NCBI RefSeq assembly: GCF_012932915.1
Contig: NZ_VCQU01000006.1
Coordinates: 124,001 to 188,000, forward strand
Origin: Antrihabitans stalactiti
GTDB taxonomy: Bacteria; Actinomycetota; Actinomycetes; Mycobacteriales; Mycobacteriaceae
Direction of reading: 5' to 3'
Length of the DNA: 64,000 nucleotides
Of the stretch, positions 28,870 through 40,699 are shown in pieces. Made by a program: the position numbers and the translations under genes. The notes beneath the pieces are model-generated. The model searched no databases and had not been told where the DNA came from. It worked only from the letters and a program-made list of their open reading frames with translations. Each line of letters opens with the position of its first letter. The stretch's first letter is position 1.

Positions 28870-29610
28870 ATGACGCTTCACGACGAGGGTGGCTCAGGCC
28901 CGCCGATACTGCTGCTGCACGGGCTCATGGGCAGCGCGCGGACCTGGTCGCGGCACGTGCCGTGGCTGCGCGAATTCGGGCATGTCTACACGTTCGACGC
29001 CGCTGGGCATGGCAGGCCTGCGCCCGCACAGTTGACCACCGAGGCGTTCGTCGACGACCTCGCTTCGGCAGTCGAGTCGCTCACCGAGCCGATGGTCGTC
29101 ATCGGGCATTCGATGGGCGCTTTGCACGGGTGGTGCTACGCCGCACGGTATCCGGACAGAATTCGCGGAATCGTCGTCGAAGACATGGCACCCGATTTTC
29201 GCGGCGGAACTGCAACCCATTGGGCTGCGATGATTGCCGCATGGCCGCAGCCATTCCCGACCCCCGACTCCGTTCTGGAGTTCTTCGGTCCGGTCGCCGG
29301 CCAGTATTTTCTCGATTCGTTCACTCGCCGTGACGACGGCTTTCACCTGCATGGTTCGGTAGCGACATTTCGCGATATTTCCGAAGAATGGGGTACGCGC
29401 GAATTCTGGAGTCAATGGCTGACGATTAGTGCGCCTGCTTTGGTGATCGAAGCCGAATACACCATCACTTTGCCGAACCAGATGCGACGAATGGCGAACG
29501 AGCATCCCGCCGCCACGTACGTCCGCATCGCCGATGCCGGCCATCTGGTGCACGACGACCAACCCGAGCGATATCGCGACGCCGTCTCGGCCTTCTTGCA
29601 AACCCTCTGA
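28870..29610 (+). CDS. Alpha/beta hydrolase (Rv3591c-like)
   Basis: The 246-residue hydrolase has the oxyanion loop LLHGLMGSARTW, the nucleophile elbow IGHSMGALHGW with Ser, and the late DAGHLVHDDQP with His. Its start is ATG 28870 behind a GGAGGAG site; the open frame reaches back to 28342, but that part covers mhuD and the riboswitch on the other strand and is not coding. It is divergent from mhuD, the same pairing as in mycobacteria. Its substrate is unknown. One base separates its stop from the convergent mutY stop. Confidence 0.9.
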   Translation: MTLHDEGGSGPPILLLHGLMGSARTWSRHVPWLREFGHVYTFDAAGHGRPAPAQLTTEAFVDDLASAVESLTEPMVVIGHSMGALHGWCYAARYPDRIRGIVVEDMAPDFRGGTATHWAAMIAAWPQPFPTPDSVLEFFGPVAGQYFLDSFTRRDDGFHLHGSVATFRDISEEWGTREFWSQWLTISAPALVIEAEYTITLPNQMRRMANEHPAATYVRIADAGHLVHDDQPERYRDAVSAFLQTL

Positions 29611-29611
29611 G

Positions 29612-30484
29612 TCAGCCTTCGCCTGCGAGGGCGAACAAACCGTCGTCGGTCTGCTCGATCAGTCCGTCGACGAGCAACGAGTCGAGGGCGCGGTCCCGTT
29701 GGGCGGGGTCGGTCAGCCACGCCAGATCGAGCCTCGCGCGTTCGACGGGTGCGTGGCTGTCGCGCAACACGTCCAGCAGCCTGCCCCGCGCCTGCCGGTC
29801 CGTTCCTTCGAACTTCTGCGCGCGACGAATCTCGGTGCCCGCCGGCTTACCGGCGGCGACCCATGCGCAGCGTGGCAGGGGACAGTCGTCGCAGCGCGGT
29901 GATCGGGCAGTGCACACGGTGGCGCCCAATTCCATCAGCGCGGCTGAGAAGGTCGCGGCCCGACGACGGTCGGTAGGCAGCAGTGCCGAGACGTCGGCGA
30001 GATCGGCTGTCGTAGAGGGATTTCCGGCGTTCGCACGGCCGTGGACGGCGCGTGCGACGACTCGTCGCACATTCGTGTCGACGACGGGAACGCGCGCGCC
30101 ATAAGCGAAACACGCGACCGCTCTAGCCGTATAGGCGCCGACGCCCGGCAACGTCAGCAGCGTGTCGACATCGGCCGGCGCCACATCGCCGAAGTCGTTC
30201 GCCAGTACCCCGGCGCACTGATGCAGCCGCAGCGCACGTCGGGGATAGCCGAGCTTGCCCCACGCTCGAAGTACCTCGGCTTGCGACGACGCCGCCATCG
30301 CCGACGGCACCGGCCACCGCCGTACCCATTGCTCCCAAATGGGCGCCACGCGGACAACGGGGGTCTGCTGCAGCATGATCTCGCTCATCAAGACCTGCCA
30401 GGCCGTCACGCCGGACCGTCGCCACGGCAGGTCGCGCGCATGCGAGTCGAACCACCGAATCAGCGTTCCGGCTTCGATCGTCAC
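29612..30484 (-). CDS. mutY: A/G-specific adenine DNA glycosylase MutY
   Basis: MutY removes adenine paired with 8-oxoguanine. The helix-hairpin-helix (LPGVGAYTARAVA), catalytic Glu in MSEIMLQQT, catalytic Asp in VVDTNVRR, and the iron-sulfur ligands CTARSPRCDDCPLPRC (C-x6-C-x2-C-x5-C) are all present. At 290 residues it is at the short end for the family, with little room for the C-terminal NUDIX-like recognition domain. It lies opposite the carbonic anhydrase gene. Confidence 0.95.
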   Translation of the reverse strand: MTIEAGTLIRWFDSHARDLPWRRSGVTAWQVLMSEIMLQQTPVVRVAPIWEQWVRRWPVPSAMAASSQAEVLRAWGKLGYPRRALRLHQCAGVLANDFGDVAPADVDTLLTLPGVGAYTARAVACFAYGARVPVVDTNVRRVVARAVHGRANAGNPSTTADLADVSALLPTDRRRAATFSAALMELGATVCTARSPRCDDCPLPRCAWVAAGKPAGTEIRRAQKFEGTDRQARGRLLDVLRDSHAPVERARLDLAWLTDPAQRDRALDSLLVDGLIEQTDDGLFALAGEG

Positions 30485-30581
30485 GACCTCACAACCTCTT
30501 TTCGCGCGTTGTGCAGCAGAGTTGCCGGAGGTTTAACGCGCCATACTCGCTGGTAACGTGCCATCTGTGCAGAATGGCCTT

Positions 30582-31205
30582 ATGCCGAATACGAATCCCA
30601 TAACCGCGTGGAAAGCCCTCAGAGAAGGCAACGAGCGCTTTGTCAACGGTCGTCAGCTGCATCCTAGCCAGGGGATTCTGCATCGCGCCAAGCTCGTGGA
30701 AGGCCAGCACCCGACAGCAGTCATCTTCGGCTGCGGCGATTCTCGGGTCGCGGCCGAGATCATCTTCGACCAAGGTCTCGGCGACATGTTTGTCGTCCGC
30801 ACCGCAGGTCACGTCGTCGACAGCTCGGTTCTCGGCTCGATCGAATACGCCGTCGAGTACCTGAATGTTCCGCTGATCATCGTGTTCGGACACGACGGTT
30901 GCGGCGCGGTGAAGGCCACCATCGACGCGATCGACAACGGCAACATCCCGGTCGGCTTCGTGCGCAGCATCATCGAGCGCGTGACGCCGTCGATCCTTCT
31001 GGGGCGTGCCGAAGGCCTGACCACGGTCGACGAGCTCGAAACTCGCCACGTCATCGAGACCGGCAAGTTGCTCATGGAACGCTCCCAGGTCATATCCCGC
31101 AAGGTGGCCGCAGGTACCGCCGCAATTGCAGGCGTGACGTACAAACTCGCGGACGGCAGGGTGCAATTGCAGGCGTCCGTCGGCGATATCGGCGAGATTT
31201 CCTGA
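30582..31205 (+). CDS. Beta-carbonic anhydrase
   Basis: The zinc ligands of plant-type carbonic anhydrase are visible in FGCGDSR (Cys, then Asp-x-Arg dyad) and FGHDGCGAV (His, Cys), so it should interconvert carbon dioxide and bicarbonate. Gly replaces the usual Ala or Ser in GCxDSR. ATG 30582 (MPNTNP) matches the start I remember for Rv3588c. However, it lacks a ribosome site, and GTG 30567 follows a TAACGT -10-like element (30554-30559) by seven bases, so a leaderless start five codons earlier is possible. Confidence 0.93.
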   Translation: MPNTNPITAWKALREGNERFVNGRQLHPSQGILHRAKLVEGQHPTAVIFGCGDSRVAAEIIFDQGLGDMFVVRTAGHVVDSSVLGSIEYAVEYLNVPLIIVFGHDGCGAVKATIDAIDNGNIPVGFVRSIIERVTPSILLGRAEGLTTVDELETRHVIETGKLLMERSQVISRKVAAGTAAIAGVTYKLADGRVQLQASVGDIGEIS

Positions 31206-31212
31206 TCGAAGT

Positions 31213-31980
31213 GTGACGCGGAACGATACCGACACGCCGCGTCAGGTCAGACATACCAAGCGTCGCAGCACCTACCGTGTAAACGTGTTGGAACCTATCG
31301 GACCGCTGCCACCTGAAATCTATTGGCGACGACGAGCACTCGCGATCGGCGTCGCCGTCGTCGTGGTGGTCTTGTTCGTTTGGTTGATCAGCTCCCTCGG
31401 CGGCGGCGATTCGCCGGAAACGGCAAACACCGCGGTCAGCGCCGATGTGACCGTGCCTTCGGCCGCGCCGACATCTGCTGCCATCGACACCGGTGTTCCA
31501 GGTCAGAACAACACCGATTCCACCCCGAGCGCCCAGCAGTCGTCGTCTCCGGCGACGACAAACGGGCAGCAGCCGGTGGCGGTGACGCCTGGCCAATGCG
31601 CCGACCAATCGTTGGCGGTCAAGGCGACAGTCGAACACCCCACCTATCGCGTCGGTGAGAAGCCGAAATTCGGGCTGGTCATCACCAATATCGGCACCAC
31701 ACAATGCGAGCGCGACCTCGGAGCCGGGCAGCAGCTGTTCGTGTACACGATCGACGGAGCAACACGACTGTGGTCCAACACCGACTGCTACCCGCCCACA
31801 GATCCGCTGATCAAGTCCCTCAAGCCGGGCGAGCAAGCGCTGTACTCGGTCGACTGGTCCGGCACGACGTCACAGCCCGAATGCCAGGGTGAACGGGTCG
31901 CGGTGGGGCCTGGGGCTTACACCGTCGTCGCGCAGCTCGGGGCGATCAAGAGCACGCCGGAACCGTTCAACATCGGCTAG
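31213..31980 (+). CDS. Membrane-anchored secreted protein (Rv3587c-like)
   Basis: A basic cytoplasmic N-terminus (about 42 residues) is followed by one membrane helix (IGVAVVVVVLFVWLI), a Ser/Thr/Pro-rich linker, and an extracellular domain of about 130 residues with four cysteines and the segment VGEKPKFGLVITN, resembling an immunoglobulin-like fold. The family is conserved beside carbonic anhydrase and disA in Mycobacteriales but has no known function. Its TAG stop directly abuts the disA stop on the other strand. Confidence 0.82.
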   Translation: MTRNDTDTPRQVRHTKRRSTYRVNVLEPIGPLPPEIYWRRRALAIGVAVVVVVLFVWLISSLGGGDSPETANTAVSADVTVPSAAPTSAAIDTGVPGQNNTDSTPSAQQSSSPATTNGQQPVAVTPGQCADQSLAVKATVEHPTYRVGEKPKFGLVITNIGTTQCERDLGAGQQLFVYTIDGATRLWSNTDCYPPTDPLIKSLKPGEQALYSVDWSGTTSQPECQGERVAVGPGAYTVVAQLGAIKSTPEPFNIG

Positions 31981-33057
31981 CTACGAACCTGCCAGGCTCG
32001 ATTCGATGATTCGCGACAATCCTTCGCGCAGATGGCGCGCGGATTGCTGACCGATACCGTCGACCGCTTCGAGATCCGGCGCAGTCGCGGCAAGAACGCC
32101 CTGCAGCGTCCCGAACGAGCCGACGAGCCGGTGCACCTGATGGAAAGCCAGCCGTGGGACGTGAGTCAGCACGCGGTAGCCCCGGGGATTCATCGGCATG
32201 TCGAGTGCTTCGATATTCGCCGGGTAGCCGAAAACCTGCGCCAAGGTGGTCAGGTCCAGCAGGTCGACGTCGGTAAGCGCATCGATGGCTTCCAGCGTCT
32301 CGTCGATCGTCTGGCCGCTCGGCGGCTCCGGGGCAGCGAGGTAGTCGCGGACCAGCAGTTGCCGAGCGAACTCGTGATCGCCGACCAGTTCCTCCAACTG
32401 AAGCGCGAGCTGGCGGCCGTCGGTGCCCAGTTCCAGCACGTCCTGCTCGATTTCGACCGAGATTCGGCGCACCATTTCGAGCCGCTGGACCACGGTGAGT
32501 GCGTCGCGCAAGGTGGCGAAATCTTCGATCTCGACGATCGACAGCTGCCGGGTCACGGCGTCCAGGCGCGCCTTGTAGCGCTCCAGCGTCGCAACCGCCT
32601 GGTTCGCCCTGGAAAGAATCGTTGCCGACCCGGAGATGACGTGGCGGACACCTGCGACGTACACGCTGACGATGCTCATCGACTGGCTGACGGAGACGAC
32701 CGGGAAATCGGTTTGGACAGAAGTGCGCTCAGCGGCGCGGTGCCGGGTACCCGATTCGACGGTCGGGATCTTCGGGTCCGGAACCAGCTGCACGTTCGCG
32801 CGGACAATCCGCTTTCCGTCGGTGGACAGGACGACAGCACCGTCCATTTTCGACAGTTCACGCAATCGAGTCGGTGCGAATTCGACGTCGAGTTCGAAGC
32901 CGCCGTCGCAGATTGCTTCGACCCGTTCGTCGAAACCGAGAACGATGAGTCCACCCGTGCGACCACGCAGAATTCGCTCGAGGCCTTCGCGTAGAACCGT
33001 TCCTGGCGCGAGGCGAGAAATGGCATCACGAAGTGCGGCCGACCCGGCTTCCTCCAT
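31981..33057 (-). CDS. disA: DNA integrity scanning protein DisA, diadenylate cyclase
   Basis: DisA makes cyclic di-AMP and scans DNA for branched structures. The N-terminal DAC domain has DGA (72-74) and RHR (105-107); the middle is helical; the C-terminal helix-hairpin-helix region binds DNA ([19 protein letters not shown]). Length 358 matches mycobacterial DisA. It lies downstream of radA on the same strand, and RadA-type proteins are known to partner DisA, but a 135-base gap separates the two genes. Confidence 0.96.
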   Translation of the reverse strand: MEEAGSAALRDAISRLAPGTVLREGLERILRGRTGGLIVLGFDERVEAICDGGFELDVEFAPTRLRELSKMDGAVVLSTDGKRIVRANVQLVPDPKIPTVESGTRHRAAERTSVQTDFPVVSVSQSMSIVSVYVAGVRHVISGSATILSRANQAVATLERYKARLDAVTRQLSIVEIEDFATLRDALTVVQRLEMVRRISVEIEQDVLELGTDGRQLALQLEELVGDHEFARQLLVRDYLAAPEPPSGQTIDETLEAIDALTDVDLLDLTTLAQVFGYPANIEALDMPMNPRGYRVLTHVPRLAFHQVHRLVGSFGTLQGVLAATAPDLEAVDGIGQQSARHLREGLSRIIESSLAGS

Positions 33058-33192
33058 GTGCCCTCTTTCTCCAACGCCAGGTCTCCGTGACCGTGCTCAC
33101 TCCCAAGATTACCTATGCCGGGAATGCGCGCGCGCCGGCGGCGGAGAGACTAGCGTGCGAGCGCGCAGAATTCGGCCATTGTTTATGCGGGG

Positions 33193-34581
33193 CTATTTGT
33201 TTTGCAATCCTGATATTGCCAGGGCATCAAGCAGATTCGCGATCGGTATTGCCTTGATCCCGGCTGGTAGCGGCCCAGGATCGGGCGGCACCAAAGCGTG
33301 GGTGAACCCGAGTCGAGAAGCCTCGGCGAGACGTCTGCCGATGCCTGAAACCCGCCGGACCTCACCAGCCAGCCCGACCTCGCCGATCACGATGTACCCC
33401 TCGCGCAGCGGCCGCTCACACAACGCCGACGCGAGCGCGACGGCAAGCGCCAAGTCTGCTGAAGGCTCGGTCATGCGCATGCCGCCGACCGTCGCCGTGT
33501 AGACCTCGTGCTTGGCAAACTTTACGCCGCAACGGCTTTCGAGCACTGCAAGGAGCATTGCGACGCGATTGCTGTCGAGCCCGCTGACCGCGCGGCGTGG
33601 CGTTGCCATCGTCGACTCGACGACCAGCGCCTGCACTTCGCCGAGCAATGGCCGTTTGCCGTCCATGGTGACCGTGACCGCCGTGCCGGGGACCGATTCG
33701 GTGCGGTGGTGCAGGAACAACCCTGACGGGTCGGTGACGCAGACGATGCCGTCTTCCCGGAGTTCGAAGCATCCGACCTCGTCGGCAGTGCCGAAGCGGT
33801 TCTTCACCCCGCGGACCATGCGCAATGTCGAATGCCGGTCGCCTTCGAAGTTGAGCACGACGTCGACCAGATGCTCCAGCGAGCGTGGTCCGGCGATGGC
33901 GCCGTCCTTGGTTACGTGGCCGACCAGCAGCACGGCGATGCCGGTCGCTTTCGCGAGTGAGGTGAGTGCCGTGGTGATTGCCCGGACCTGCGTGACGCCG
34001 CCGACGACTCCCTCGACGTCGGCCGCTGTCATCGTCTGCACCGAATCGATGACGAGCAGGGTCGGTTGCACCTGCTCGACGTGCCCGAGAATCATCGACA
34101 GGTCGGATTCCGCAGCGAGGTACACCCGCTCGTGGACTGCACCTGTGCGGTCCGCCCGCATCCTGACCTGCCCGGCAGATTCCTCTGCGGTGACGTAGAG
34201 CGAGCGGTCTTCGGTGGAGCGGCGTGCCCAGTTGTGTACTACCTCCAGCAGCAGAGTCGACTTGCCGACGCCGGGCTCCCCGGCCAGCAGAACGACGGAA
34301 CCAGCGACGAGACCACCGCCGAGAACACGATCGAATTCGCTGACGCCTGTGCTCTTGGCCTGGGTCGACTTCGCGTCGACCTGGTGAATCGGCGTCGCAG
34401 GTGTGGACGGCAGCATCGCCGCACGCTGCTGGCCTCCTACGCCCGCGCGGAACGGGATGGCAGCAAGGATCGGTACTTCGTCCACCGAGCCCCACGCGCC
34501 GCAATCAGGGCATCGACCGACCCATTTCGCAACCGTGTGCTGACACGACGAGCAACGGAAGCTCGACTTGGGTTTGGCCAC
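33193..34581 (-). CDS. radA: DNA repair protein RadA
   Basis: RadA (Sms) is a RecA-like ATPase that helps branch migration in recombination. The four-Cys zinc finger is at residues 10, 13, 24 and 27; Walker [10 protein letters not shown] is at 101-109; the RadA-specific KNRFG motif is at 260-264. The C-terminal third is the Lon protease-like domain ([23 protein letters not shown]). It is on the same strand as lpqE and disA, in mycobacterial order. Confidence 0.96.
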   Translation of the reverse strand: MAKPKSSFRCSSCQHTVAKWVGRCPDCGAWGSVDEVPILAAIPFRAGVGGQQRAAMLPSTPATPIHQVDAKSTQAKSTGVSEFDRVLGGGLVAGSVVLLAGEPGVGKSTLLLEVVHNWARRSTEDRSLYVTAEESAGQVRMRADRTGAVHERVYLAAESDLSMILGHVEQVQPTLLVIDSVQTMTAADVEGVVGGVTQVRAITTALTSLAKATGIAVLLVGHVTKDGAIAGPRSLEHLVDVVLNFEGDRHSTLRMVRGVKNRFGTADEVGCFELREDGIVCVTDPSGLFLHHRTESVPGTAVTVTMDGKRPLLGEVQALVVESTMATPRRAVSGLDSNRVAMLLAVLESRCGVKFAKHEVYTATVGGMRMTEPSADLALAVALASALCERPLREGYIVIGEVGLAGEVRRVSGIGRRLAEASRLGFTHALVPPDPGPLPAGIKAIPIANLLDALAISGLQNK

Positions 34582-34649
34582 GGTCGGCAGCGTATGCGTA
34601 CCTACCGACAGATCACCGCAAGTGACGCGGCGAGCCGAAGCTCTCGGGC

Positions 34650-35258
34650 CTAGTGGCTGCCTTCTGCAGCCTCTTGCGCGGCGCCGGACTTTGCGGACTC
34701 TTCACGTGGGGTGACCGGGCCGGCATCGACCGGGACGTTGACGAGGACGTCGCCCGCCTTCTCGAAGTGGAAGGTCATCGCGACCGTGAGGCCTGGGCCG
34801 ACGTCGTGCGACAAGCTGGTCAGCTCGACCAGAGCATCGACCTGGCGCGACGCTGCCTCGTCTTGCACGGCTTCCTTGAGGGTCTCGCCCTTCGGCGCGG
34901 TCGCCACGAGCAACGCCTGCGGCTTGATCTCGGTGCTGTCCGCCGTGATCTCTGCCGGACCCGCGTCGGTGGTGATCTCTTTGAGCTTGTCGGCATAGCG
35001 CTCGCTGGTATTGATCGCGACGAACGCGACGGCGGCCTTGCCGCCCTTGAGGTTCGTGTACTCCTTGCCGTCCGGGTAGACGACGTGGACATTGCGCAGC
35101 GACATGGCGCCGACGTTGGCCTCGGTACCGTTGATCGCGGCGACCTGCACGGCCATCTGTGAGACCTGCCCCGCGCTGCAGCCGGTCAGAGCCAGCGCCG
35201 CGCCTGCGGCAACGGCGAATGCGGCGGTGACTCGACGCTTAGTCCCTACGGTTGTCAC
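34650..35258 (-). CDS. lpqE: Lipoprotein LpqE-like
   Basis: The signal peptide ends in a lipobox LTGC with the acylated Cys near residue 27, so the protein is anchored outside the cell membrane. The rest is a beta-rich domain of about 150 residues ([30 protein letters not shown]) and a charged tail. It corresponds in position and pattern to M. tuberculosis LpqE (Rv3584), whose function is not known. It is divergent from carD across 283 bases. Confidence 0.85.
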   Translation of the reverse strand: MTTVGTKRRVTAAFAVAAGAALALTGCSAGQVSQMAVQVAAINGTEANVGAMSLRNVHVVYPDGKEYTNLKGGKAAVAFVAINTSERYADKLKEITTDAGPAEITADSTEIKPQALLVATAPKGETLKEAVQDEAASRQVDALVELTSLSHDVGPGLTVAMTFHFEKAGDVLVNVPVDAGPVTPREESAKSGAAQEAAEGSH

Positions 35259-35511
35259 GGGTTTCCTCCATCGAATCTTGCGCGTCCAACAGCTGGCTCG
35301 AACTCATGCTCCACGATGGAGCGTAGTAGTTAGTGCAAAGCGTAGGCCCATGGGCTCGTCCGGCACGTGAGAACGCGGCCAAATTCCGTTCCGGCGATCC
35401 CGTTCTCCCGCAACGCAATGCACGAAACCGGACTCCTGTCAACCCCTTGAATCAGGCCGCAATGCCCCTGACCTGCACCTTCGATCCCATGGGTGCCTCG
35501 CGGCATGTTAA

Positions 35512-36030
<519 letters not shown>

Positions 36031-36054
36031 TCTCTTAATCGATCGCAGATTGTC

Positions 36055-36753
36055 TTGACAAGCGAAGCGGGCGGCCGAGTGGTCGCTCTGGTTCCAGCGG
36101 CTGGACGCGGTGTGCGTCTCGGCGAGTCGGAACCGAAAGCTTTCGTGACGCTGGCGGGCACACCGATGGTGCGCCTGGCTGTCGACGGCCTCCTCTCTTC
36201 GGGGGTCGTCGATCACGTCGTTGTTGTGGTTCCACCAGATCTGATCGACAGCGCTTCCGCATGCCTGCCTGACGGTGTCGACATCGTCGAGGGCGGGGCC
36301 GAGCGCATCGATTCCGTCCGGGCGGGCATTGCTGCCGCGCCCGATGCAGACATCTACCTTGTGCACGACGCAGCGCGTGCCCTCACTCCGCCGTCGCTGA
36401 TCAGCCGGGTCGTCGCAGAACTCCGCTGCGGTCGCGCCGCCGTCGTGCCCGCGCTGGATGTCACCGACACGATCAAGTCGGTCGACATCCTCGGCAACGT
36501 CACCGGCACGCTGAAACGGTCCGAGTTGCGGGCAATTCAAACTCCGCAAGGCTTCGACGCCGAACTGCTTCGCCGTGCGTATTCGGCGGCGACACCCGCA
36601 GACGGTGCCACCGACGATGCCAGTCTGGTCGAGCACCTCGGCGAACGAGTTCGAACAATTCCCGGCGACGCACTCGCCTTCAAGATCACGACCCCGCTCG
36701 ATCTGGTCCTGGCGCGCGCCGTAATTGCTGCGGCCGAAGCGAAAGTCCAATGA
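36055..36753 (+). CDS. ispD: 2-C-methyl-D-erythritol 4-phosphate cytidylyltransferase
   Basis: IspD is the third step of the non-mevalonate isoprenoid pathway. The nucleotide-binding loop [20 protein letters not shown] and the [10 protein letters not shown] and TDDASLVE segments are typical. The length is 232 residues from a TTG at 36055, which lacks a clear ribosome site; GTG codons around 36079 are alternatives. It follows carD by 24 bases and overlaps ispF (ATGA), as in M. tuberculosis. Confidence 0.94.
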   Translation: MTSEAGGRVVALVPAAGRGVRLGESEPKAFVTLAGTPMVRLAVDGLLSSGVVDHVVVVVPPDLIDSASACLPDGVDIVEGGAERIDSVRAGIAAAPDADIYLVHDAARALTPPSLISRVVAELRCGRAAVVPALDVTDTIKSVDILGNVTGTLKRSELRAIQTPQGFDAELLRRAYSAATPADGATDDASLVEHLGERVRTIPGDALAFKITTPLDLVLARAVIAAAEAKVQ

Positions 36754-37235
36754 CCTTCCGCGTAGGTATCGGCACCGATGTTCACCCGATCGAGCAGGGC
36801 AGGCCGTGTTGGATCGCTGGGCTGCTCTTCGAGGGCGAAGACGGATGCGCTGGTCATTCCGATGGCGACGTCGCTGCTCACGCGCTGTGTGACGCGGTCC
36901 TTTCGGCCGCGGGTCTCGGTGATCTCGGCTCTGTCTTCGGCACGGGACGTCCCGAATGGGACGGAGTCAGTGGCGTCGTCATGCTCGCGGAAGTAGCCAG
37001 GCTCGTCACAGAGGCCGGTTTCGTCGTCGGAAATGGCGCCGTGCAGGTGATCGGCAATCGGCCCAAAATAGGTCCGCGACGCCAGCAGGCGCAGTCTGTT
37101 TTGTCCGAAGCTCTCGGTGCTCCGGTGTCGGTTTCTGCAACGACGACCGACGGTTTAGGTCTCACTGGACGCGGCGAAGGTATCGCCGCTGTTGCTACCG
37201 CATTGGTTGTAGATTCAACTTCTGCAATCGCGTAA
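36750..37235 (+). CDS. ispF: 2-C-methyl-D-erythritol 2,4-cyclodiphosphate synthase
   Basis: IspF cyclises the product of the IspD-IspE steps. Zinc ligands are in [10 protein letters not shown] (Asp and His near residues 8-10) and [15 protein letters not shown] (His near 39), and the trimer motif near the end ([15 protein letters not shown]) is conserved. At 161 residues the length is normal. After it, 237 bases without a supported gene precede the conservon. Confidence 0.95.
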   Translation: MTFRVGIGTDVHPIEQGRPCWIAGLLFEGEDGCAGHSDGDVAAHALCDAVLSAAGLGDLGSVFGTGRPEWDGVSGVVMLAEVARLVTEAGFVVGNGAVQVIGNRPKIGPRRQQAQSVLSEALGAPVSVSATTTDGLGLTGRGEGIAAVATALVVDSTSAIA

Positions 37236-37472
37236 TACGCGCCCGACCTGCGTTAACCGTACAAAGGCTTGACTCATCGCCCGAATTGGCGAAGTCGATT
37301 TCATGACGTAGCACACTCCGCTCGAGGTGGATCGTTACAAGAAAGATGCGAAGTCGTGATGTTTCCTCTAGAGTTCGCATTGGCCTTCTTTGCCCTACGC
37401 GAGTGGGCGGCTAGACCGAAGTACTTACCTTCGCAGGATAGGTTCCTGCACTTTTGACTAGGTGGTATCCAT

Positions 37473-40283
37473 ATGGTTGCCAATGGGCCGAACGTCGTCG
37501 AACCGTCGCAAACGAGTGCGTCCAAATGGGCGCCAACGGGGTGGCCGCTGCGCTGGAAAGTCGCGGCGATCATGGTCCTGCCAGTTGTTCTCGCCATGAC
37601 CTTCGGCGCAGTTCGAATCAACGGTGAACTGAGCGACGCTTCCAAGCTGAGCATCGCCGCCAACAACGTCGGCATCGTCGCGCCGGCCGTCGCATTCGTC
37701 GACGCCGCGAACGAACTCGCCTATGCAGGCGCAACCGGCAACAGCATCGGGGACGCGTCGTCGAAGTACGACGCGGCAGCCGCCAACTTCGCAGCATTGG
37801 TCAAGTCCGGGGACTTCGACGCGACCGTCGCCGGCCGCCTTTCCGCGGCCGAAGCCACCGCGGCAACCCTGCGGAGCGCAATCGGCTCGGGTGACAAAGC
37901 CCCGACCAAACTCGCTGAGCAGGCTGAATCGATCAGCTCGAGTGTTTCCGAAGCCATCACGGCGACTATGCGCACCGTCAACGACGACAAGGTTCGCGCT
38001 ATCGCCGATTCGTTGGTCACCGCCCTGGCGGCGCAGCGTGCACTCGAAACCCAGCGCGTGCTGATCACCTCGCCCGATTTCAGCGACGACGTGGCGCTTC
38101 GCGTGCGGGTCGCGTCTGCTGCCGGCCGCGAGGCCGCGGCCGTCGATTTGCTCTCGCAGCAGGTCACATCGACGACGATCGACGCGACATCGCTGCGCTC
38201 GGCGGTCGACTTGCGGCGCGATGCATACGGGCGCCCCGGTGCCGAGGGCATCACGACCTCCGCTTTCACCTCGGCGGCGAAGGCAAGCGACGAGGAGTAC
38301 AGCCAGCTCACCGGCGAGCTTTCGACGTCACTCAGCGATACCGTCACGGCGCGCTCGAACGATCTGCGCTCGGCGGCACTTCGCGACACGGCGATCGTCC
38401 TCGGCGCCGTTCTTCTCGCACTTGCCCTTGCGTTGTCGGTCGGTCGTTCTCTTGTCCGGTCGATCAGCCGCCTTCGCCACGGCGCATTGCAGGTTGCTCG
38501 TCTCCGCCTGCCGGAGGAGATCGAACGGCTGCGGTCGGGCGAGGGTGTTCCTGAGATCGAGCCGATTCCGGTTCACACGACCGAGGAAATCGGTCAGCTG
38601 GCCCGCGCGGTCGACGACATTCACTTCCAGGCCCTCCGGCTCGCAGGCGAGCACGGCCAGCGTCTGCGTATCGGTGACATGTTCGAAACGCTGTCGCGTC
38701 GTAGCCGCTCCCTCGTCGAGGAACAGCTCGCCCTCATCGAAACTCTCGAGCGCGACGAAGACGACCCGGAACGCTTGGACCGGCTCTTCCGCCTCGACCA
38801 CCTCACCACCCGCATGCGCCGTAACGGTGACAACCTGCTGGTGCTTGCCGACACGACGGAGCGTCGTGGCCGACTCGATCCGGTCCCCGTCGCCGATGTG
38901 CTCCGTGCGGGCATGTCCGAGGTCGAGGATTACCGCCGAGTCGACATCGGACCGGCTGTCGATGGGTCACTCACCGGCGCTGCAGCGGCCGATATCGGTC
39001 ACCTCATCGCCGAATTGATCGACAACGCACTGCGCTTCTCGCCGCCGGACACGGCTGTTGCGGTGACCACCGCACGCGCCGTTGATGCGGGCATCCTGAT
39101 CGAGGTCGCCGACCGCGGTCTCGGCATGTCGAACGACGAGCTTCGCGCAGCCAACGAGCGTCTCGCTCTCGGTGGTGAGGTCACCCCGGAGACCGCTCGT
39201 CGAATGGGCTTGTTCGTCGTGGGCAGGTTGGCTCGGCGGCACAACATCACTGTCCGGCTGCGCACTACGGCGGCACTTGCGGGCCAGCCGGGCGTGACGG
39301 CGAGCGTGCACATTCCAGGCGTGCTCATCGCACCCGCCGCTGGATTCGGCGGCAACGATCGCGTGCAAGAGCGGCCGTCGCGGCTGAGTGCGTTTGCCGA
39401 TCAGAACGATTCGACGGCTCCGGCACAGTCGCTCGCTCCGACAGCCAGTGCCGCCCCAGCGGCACCGGCGCCGCTCGGCACACCGAAGCGCAACGACGAC
39501 TTCGCAACAATCAACGGCAACACCAACGGCCGCAGCCTCCCTGGGTTGCCCCGACGATCGCCAGGCGCCAGCGGTGTTCGCGACGAGACGAAGCTCGGTA
39601 CGAACGGAAATGCGTTCGAGCCCACTCCGATTCGGGAAAACGGCAACCGGACGGCACCGTCGAACACGTCCGCGTTCTTCAGCGCTCGAAATGGTGCGGA
39701 CGCAACGGAATCCGCCGAACCTACGAACGGCTGGCCGAAGGCGAACTTCCCGCAGCCGCGTTCGCCAGGTCAACCTGAGCCGGCTGCTCCACCGCAAAAG
39801 GCGGCGGCACCGCCTCCACCGGAACCGCCTGTGCGGCCAGAGCCGGTGCGGCCGGCACCGCCCGCCCGGCAGGCGCCGCAACCGCCCCGCCAGCCATCGG
39901 TTCTGGCGCCGGTGCAAAACGACGAATCCGATGCGCTGCCGATCTTTGCCCGGCTCACCTCGGAATGGCTGATGGATCCGTCGACCAGCGGACCGTCGAA
40001 CAAGCCCTGGGTTTCAGCTGCTGACGTGGGCTGGAATGCGGCGCAGCAGGCCAGTGAGAGCAAGGTCGAGCGGCACACGGAATCGGGTCTGCCGGTCCGT
40101 GAGCGTGGGGCTCGGCTCGTACCTGGCGTCGCGCTGCCAACAACGGCAACCAACGGCAACGGCAGCAAGCATCGTGACCCGGCGGCAGTTCGCGCCAATC
40201 TCAGCAGGCAGTTAGCAGGTGTCCGAAATGGTCGGGCGCGAACCGAAGAAGGCCGTCACAGCAGCCACGAAGGAGACCGATGA
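37473..40283 (+). CDS. Conservon sensor histidine kinase-like protein (CvnA)
   Basis: The 936-residue protein has a membrane helix at about 30-46, an extracellular nitrate/nitrite-sensor-like helical domain (50-300), a second helix at 306-325, a HAMP-like linker, and a histidine-kinase-type ATPase domain (about 470-620; N box [14 protein letters not shown] box DRGLGMS). About 310 C-terminal residues are Pro/Ala-rich and disordered. No standard H-box is evident. It is the first gene of a CvnABCD conservon, whose products assemble at the membrane like a eukaryotic G-protein receptor system. An AGGTGG site precedes ATG 37473. Confidence 0.88.
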   Translation: MVANGPNVVEPSQTSASKWAPTGWPLRWKVAAIMVLPVVLAMTFGAVRINGELSDASKLSIAANNVGIVAPAVAFVDAANELAYAGATGNSIGDASSKYDAAAANFAALVKSGDFDATVAGRLSAAEATAATLRSAIGSGDKAPTKLAEQAESISSSVSEAITATMRTVNDDKVRAIADSLVTALAAQRALETQRVLITSPDFSDDVALRVRVASAAGREAAAVDLLSQQVTSTTIDATSLRSAVDLRRDAYGRPGAEGITTSAFTSAAKASDEEYSQLTGELSTSLSDTVTARSNDLRSAALRDTAIVLGAVLLALALALSVGRSLVRSISRLRHGALQVARLRLPEEIERLRSGEGVPEIEPIPVHTTEEIGQLARAVDDIHFQALRLAGEHGQRLRIGDMFETLSRRSRSLVEEQLALIETLERDEDDPERLDRLFRLDHLTTRMRRNGDNLLVLADTTERRGRLDPVPVADVLRAGMSEVEDYRRVDIGPAVDGSLTGAAAADIGHLIAELIDNALRFSPPDTAVAVTTARAVDAGILIEVADRGLGMSNDELRAANERLALGGEVTPETARRMGLFVVGRLARRHNITVRLRTTAALAGQPGVTASVHIPGVLIAPAAGFGGNDRVQERPSRLSAFADQNDSTAPAQSLAPTASAAPAAPAPLGTPKRNDDFATINGNTNGRSLPGLPRRSPGASGVRDETKLGTNGNAFEPTPIRENGNRTAPSNTSAFFSARNGADATESAEPTNGWPKANFPQPRSPGQPEPAAPPQKAAAPPPPEPPVRPEPVRPAPPARQAPQPPRQPSVLAPVQNDESDALPIFARLTSEWLMDPSTSGPSNKPWVSAADVGWNAAQQASESKVERHTESGLPVRERGARLVPGVALPTTATNGNGSKHRDPAAVRANLSRQLAGVRNGRARTEEGRHSSHEGDR

Positions 40284-40699
40284 ACGCGCGTACCCAGTCG
40301 TCGACCGATCGCACGCTTGACTGGTTGGTGTCGAATTTCGTTCGAGACGTCGCAGGTGTCTCCCACGCGGTCCTCGTTTCCGCTGACGGATTGCTGCAGG
40401 CCTCCAGCGCGCAGCTGCCCCTGGATCGCGCCGAGCAACTCGCGGCGGTGACCTCCGGACTGGCTAGCTTGTCGGCAGGTGCTGCACGGCTGTTCGACGG
40501 TGGGCCGGTGCTGCAGTCGGTCGTCGAGATGCAGAACGGCTACCTGCTGTTGATGGGGGTCGGCGACGGATCTCAGCTTGCGGCGCTGGCGTCGACTTCG
40601 TGCGATATCGGACAGGTCGGCTACGAGATGGCCGTTCTCGTCGACCGCGTCGGTAAAACTGTCCAGGCGTCCGCACGCGTGCCGCAGGGTGCGCGATGA
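40280..40699 (+). CDS. Roadblock/LC7 domain protein (CvnB)
   Basis: This 139-residue protein is a Roadblock/LC7 domain of the MglB type ([48 protein letters not shown]). In conservons it is thought to act as a GTPase-activating or scaffold partner of CvnD. The start overlaps the cvnA stop (ATGA) and its stop overlaps the cvnC start. Confidence 0.92.
   Translation: MNARTQSSTDRTLDWLVSNFVRDVAGVSHAVLVSADGLLQASSAQLPLDRAEQLAAVTSGLASLSAGAARLFDGGPVLQSVVEMQNGYLLLMGVGDGSQLAALASTSCDIGQVGYEMAVLVDRVGKTVQASARVPQGAR

Noticed and set aside
37269-37457. Short frame between ispF and the conservon
   Set aside because: There is no ribosome site, its composition is unlike neighbours, and overlapping frames exist on both strands; it is more likely promoter DNA.
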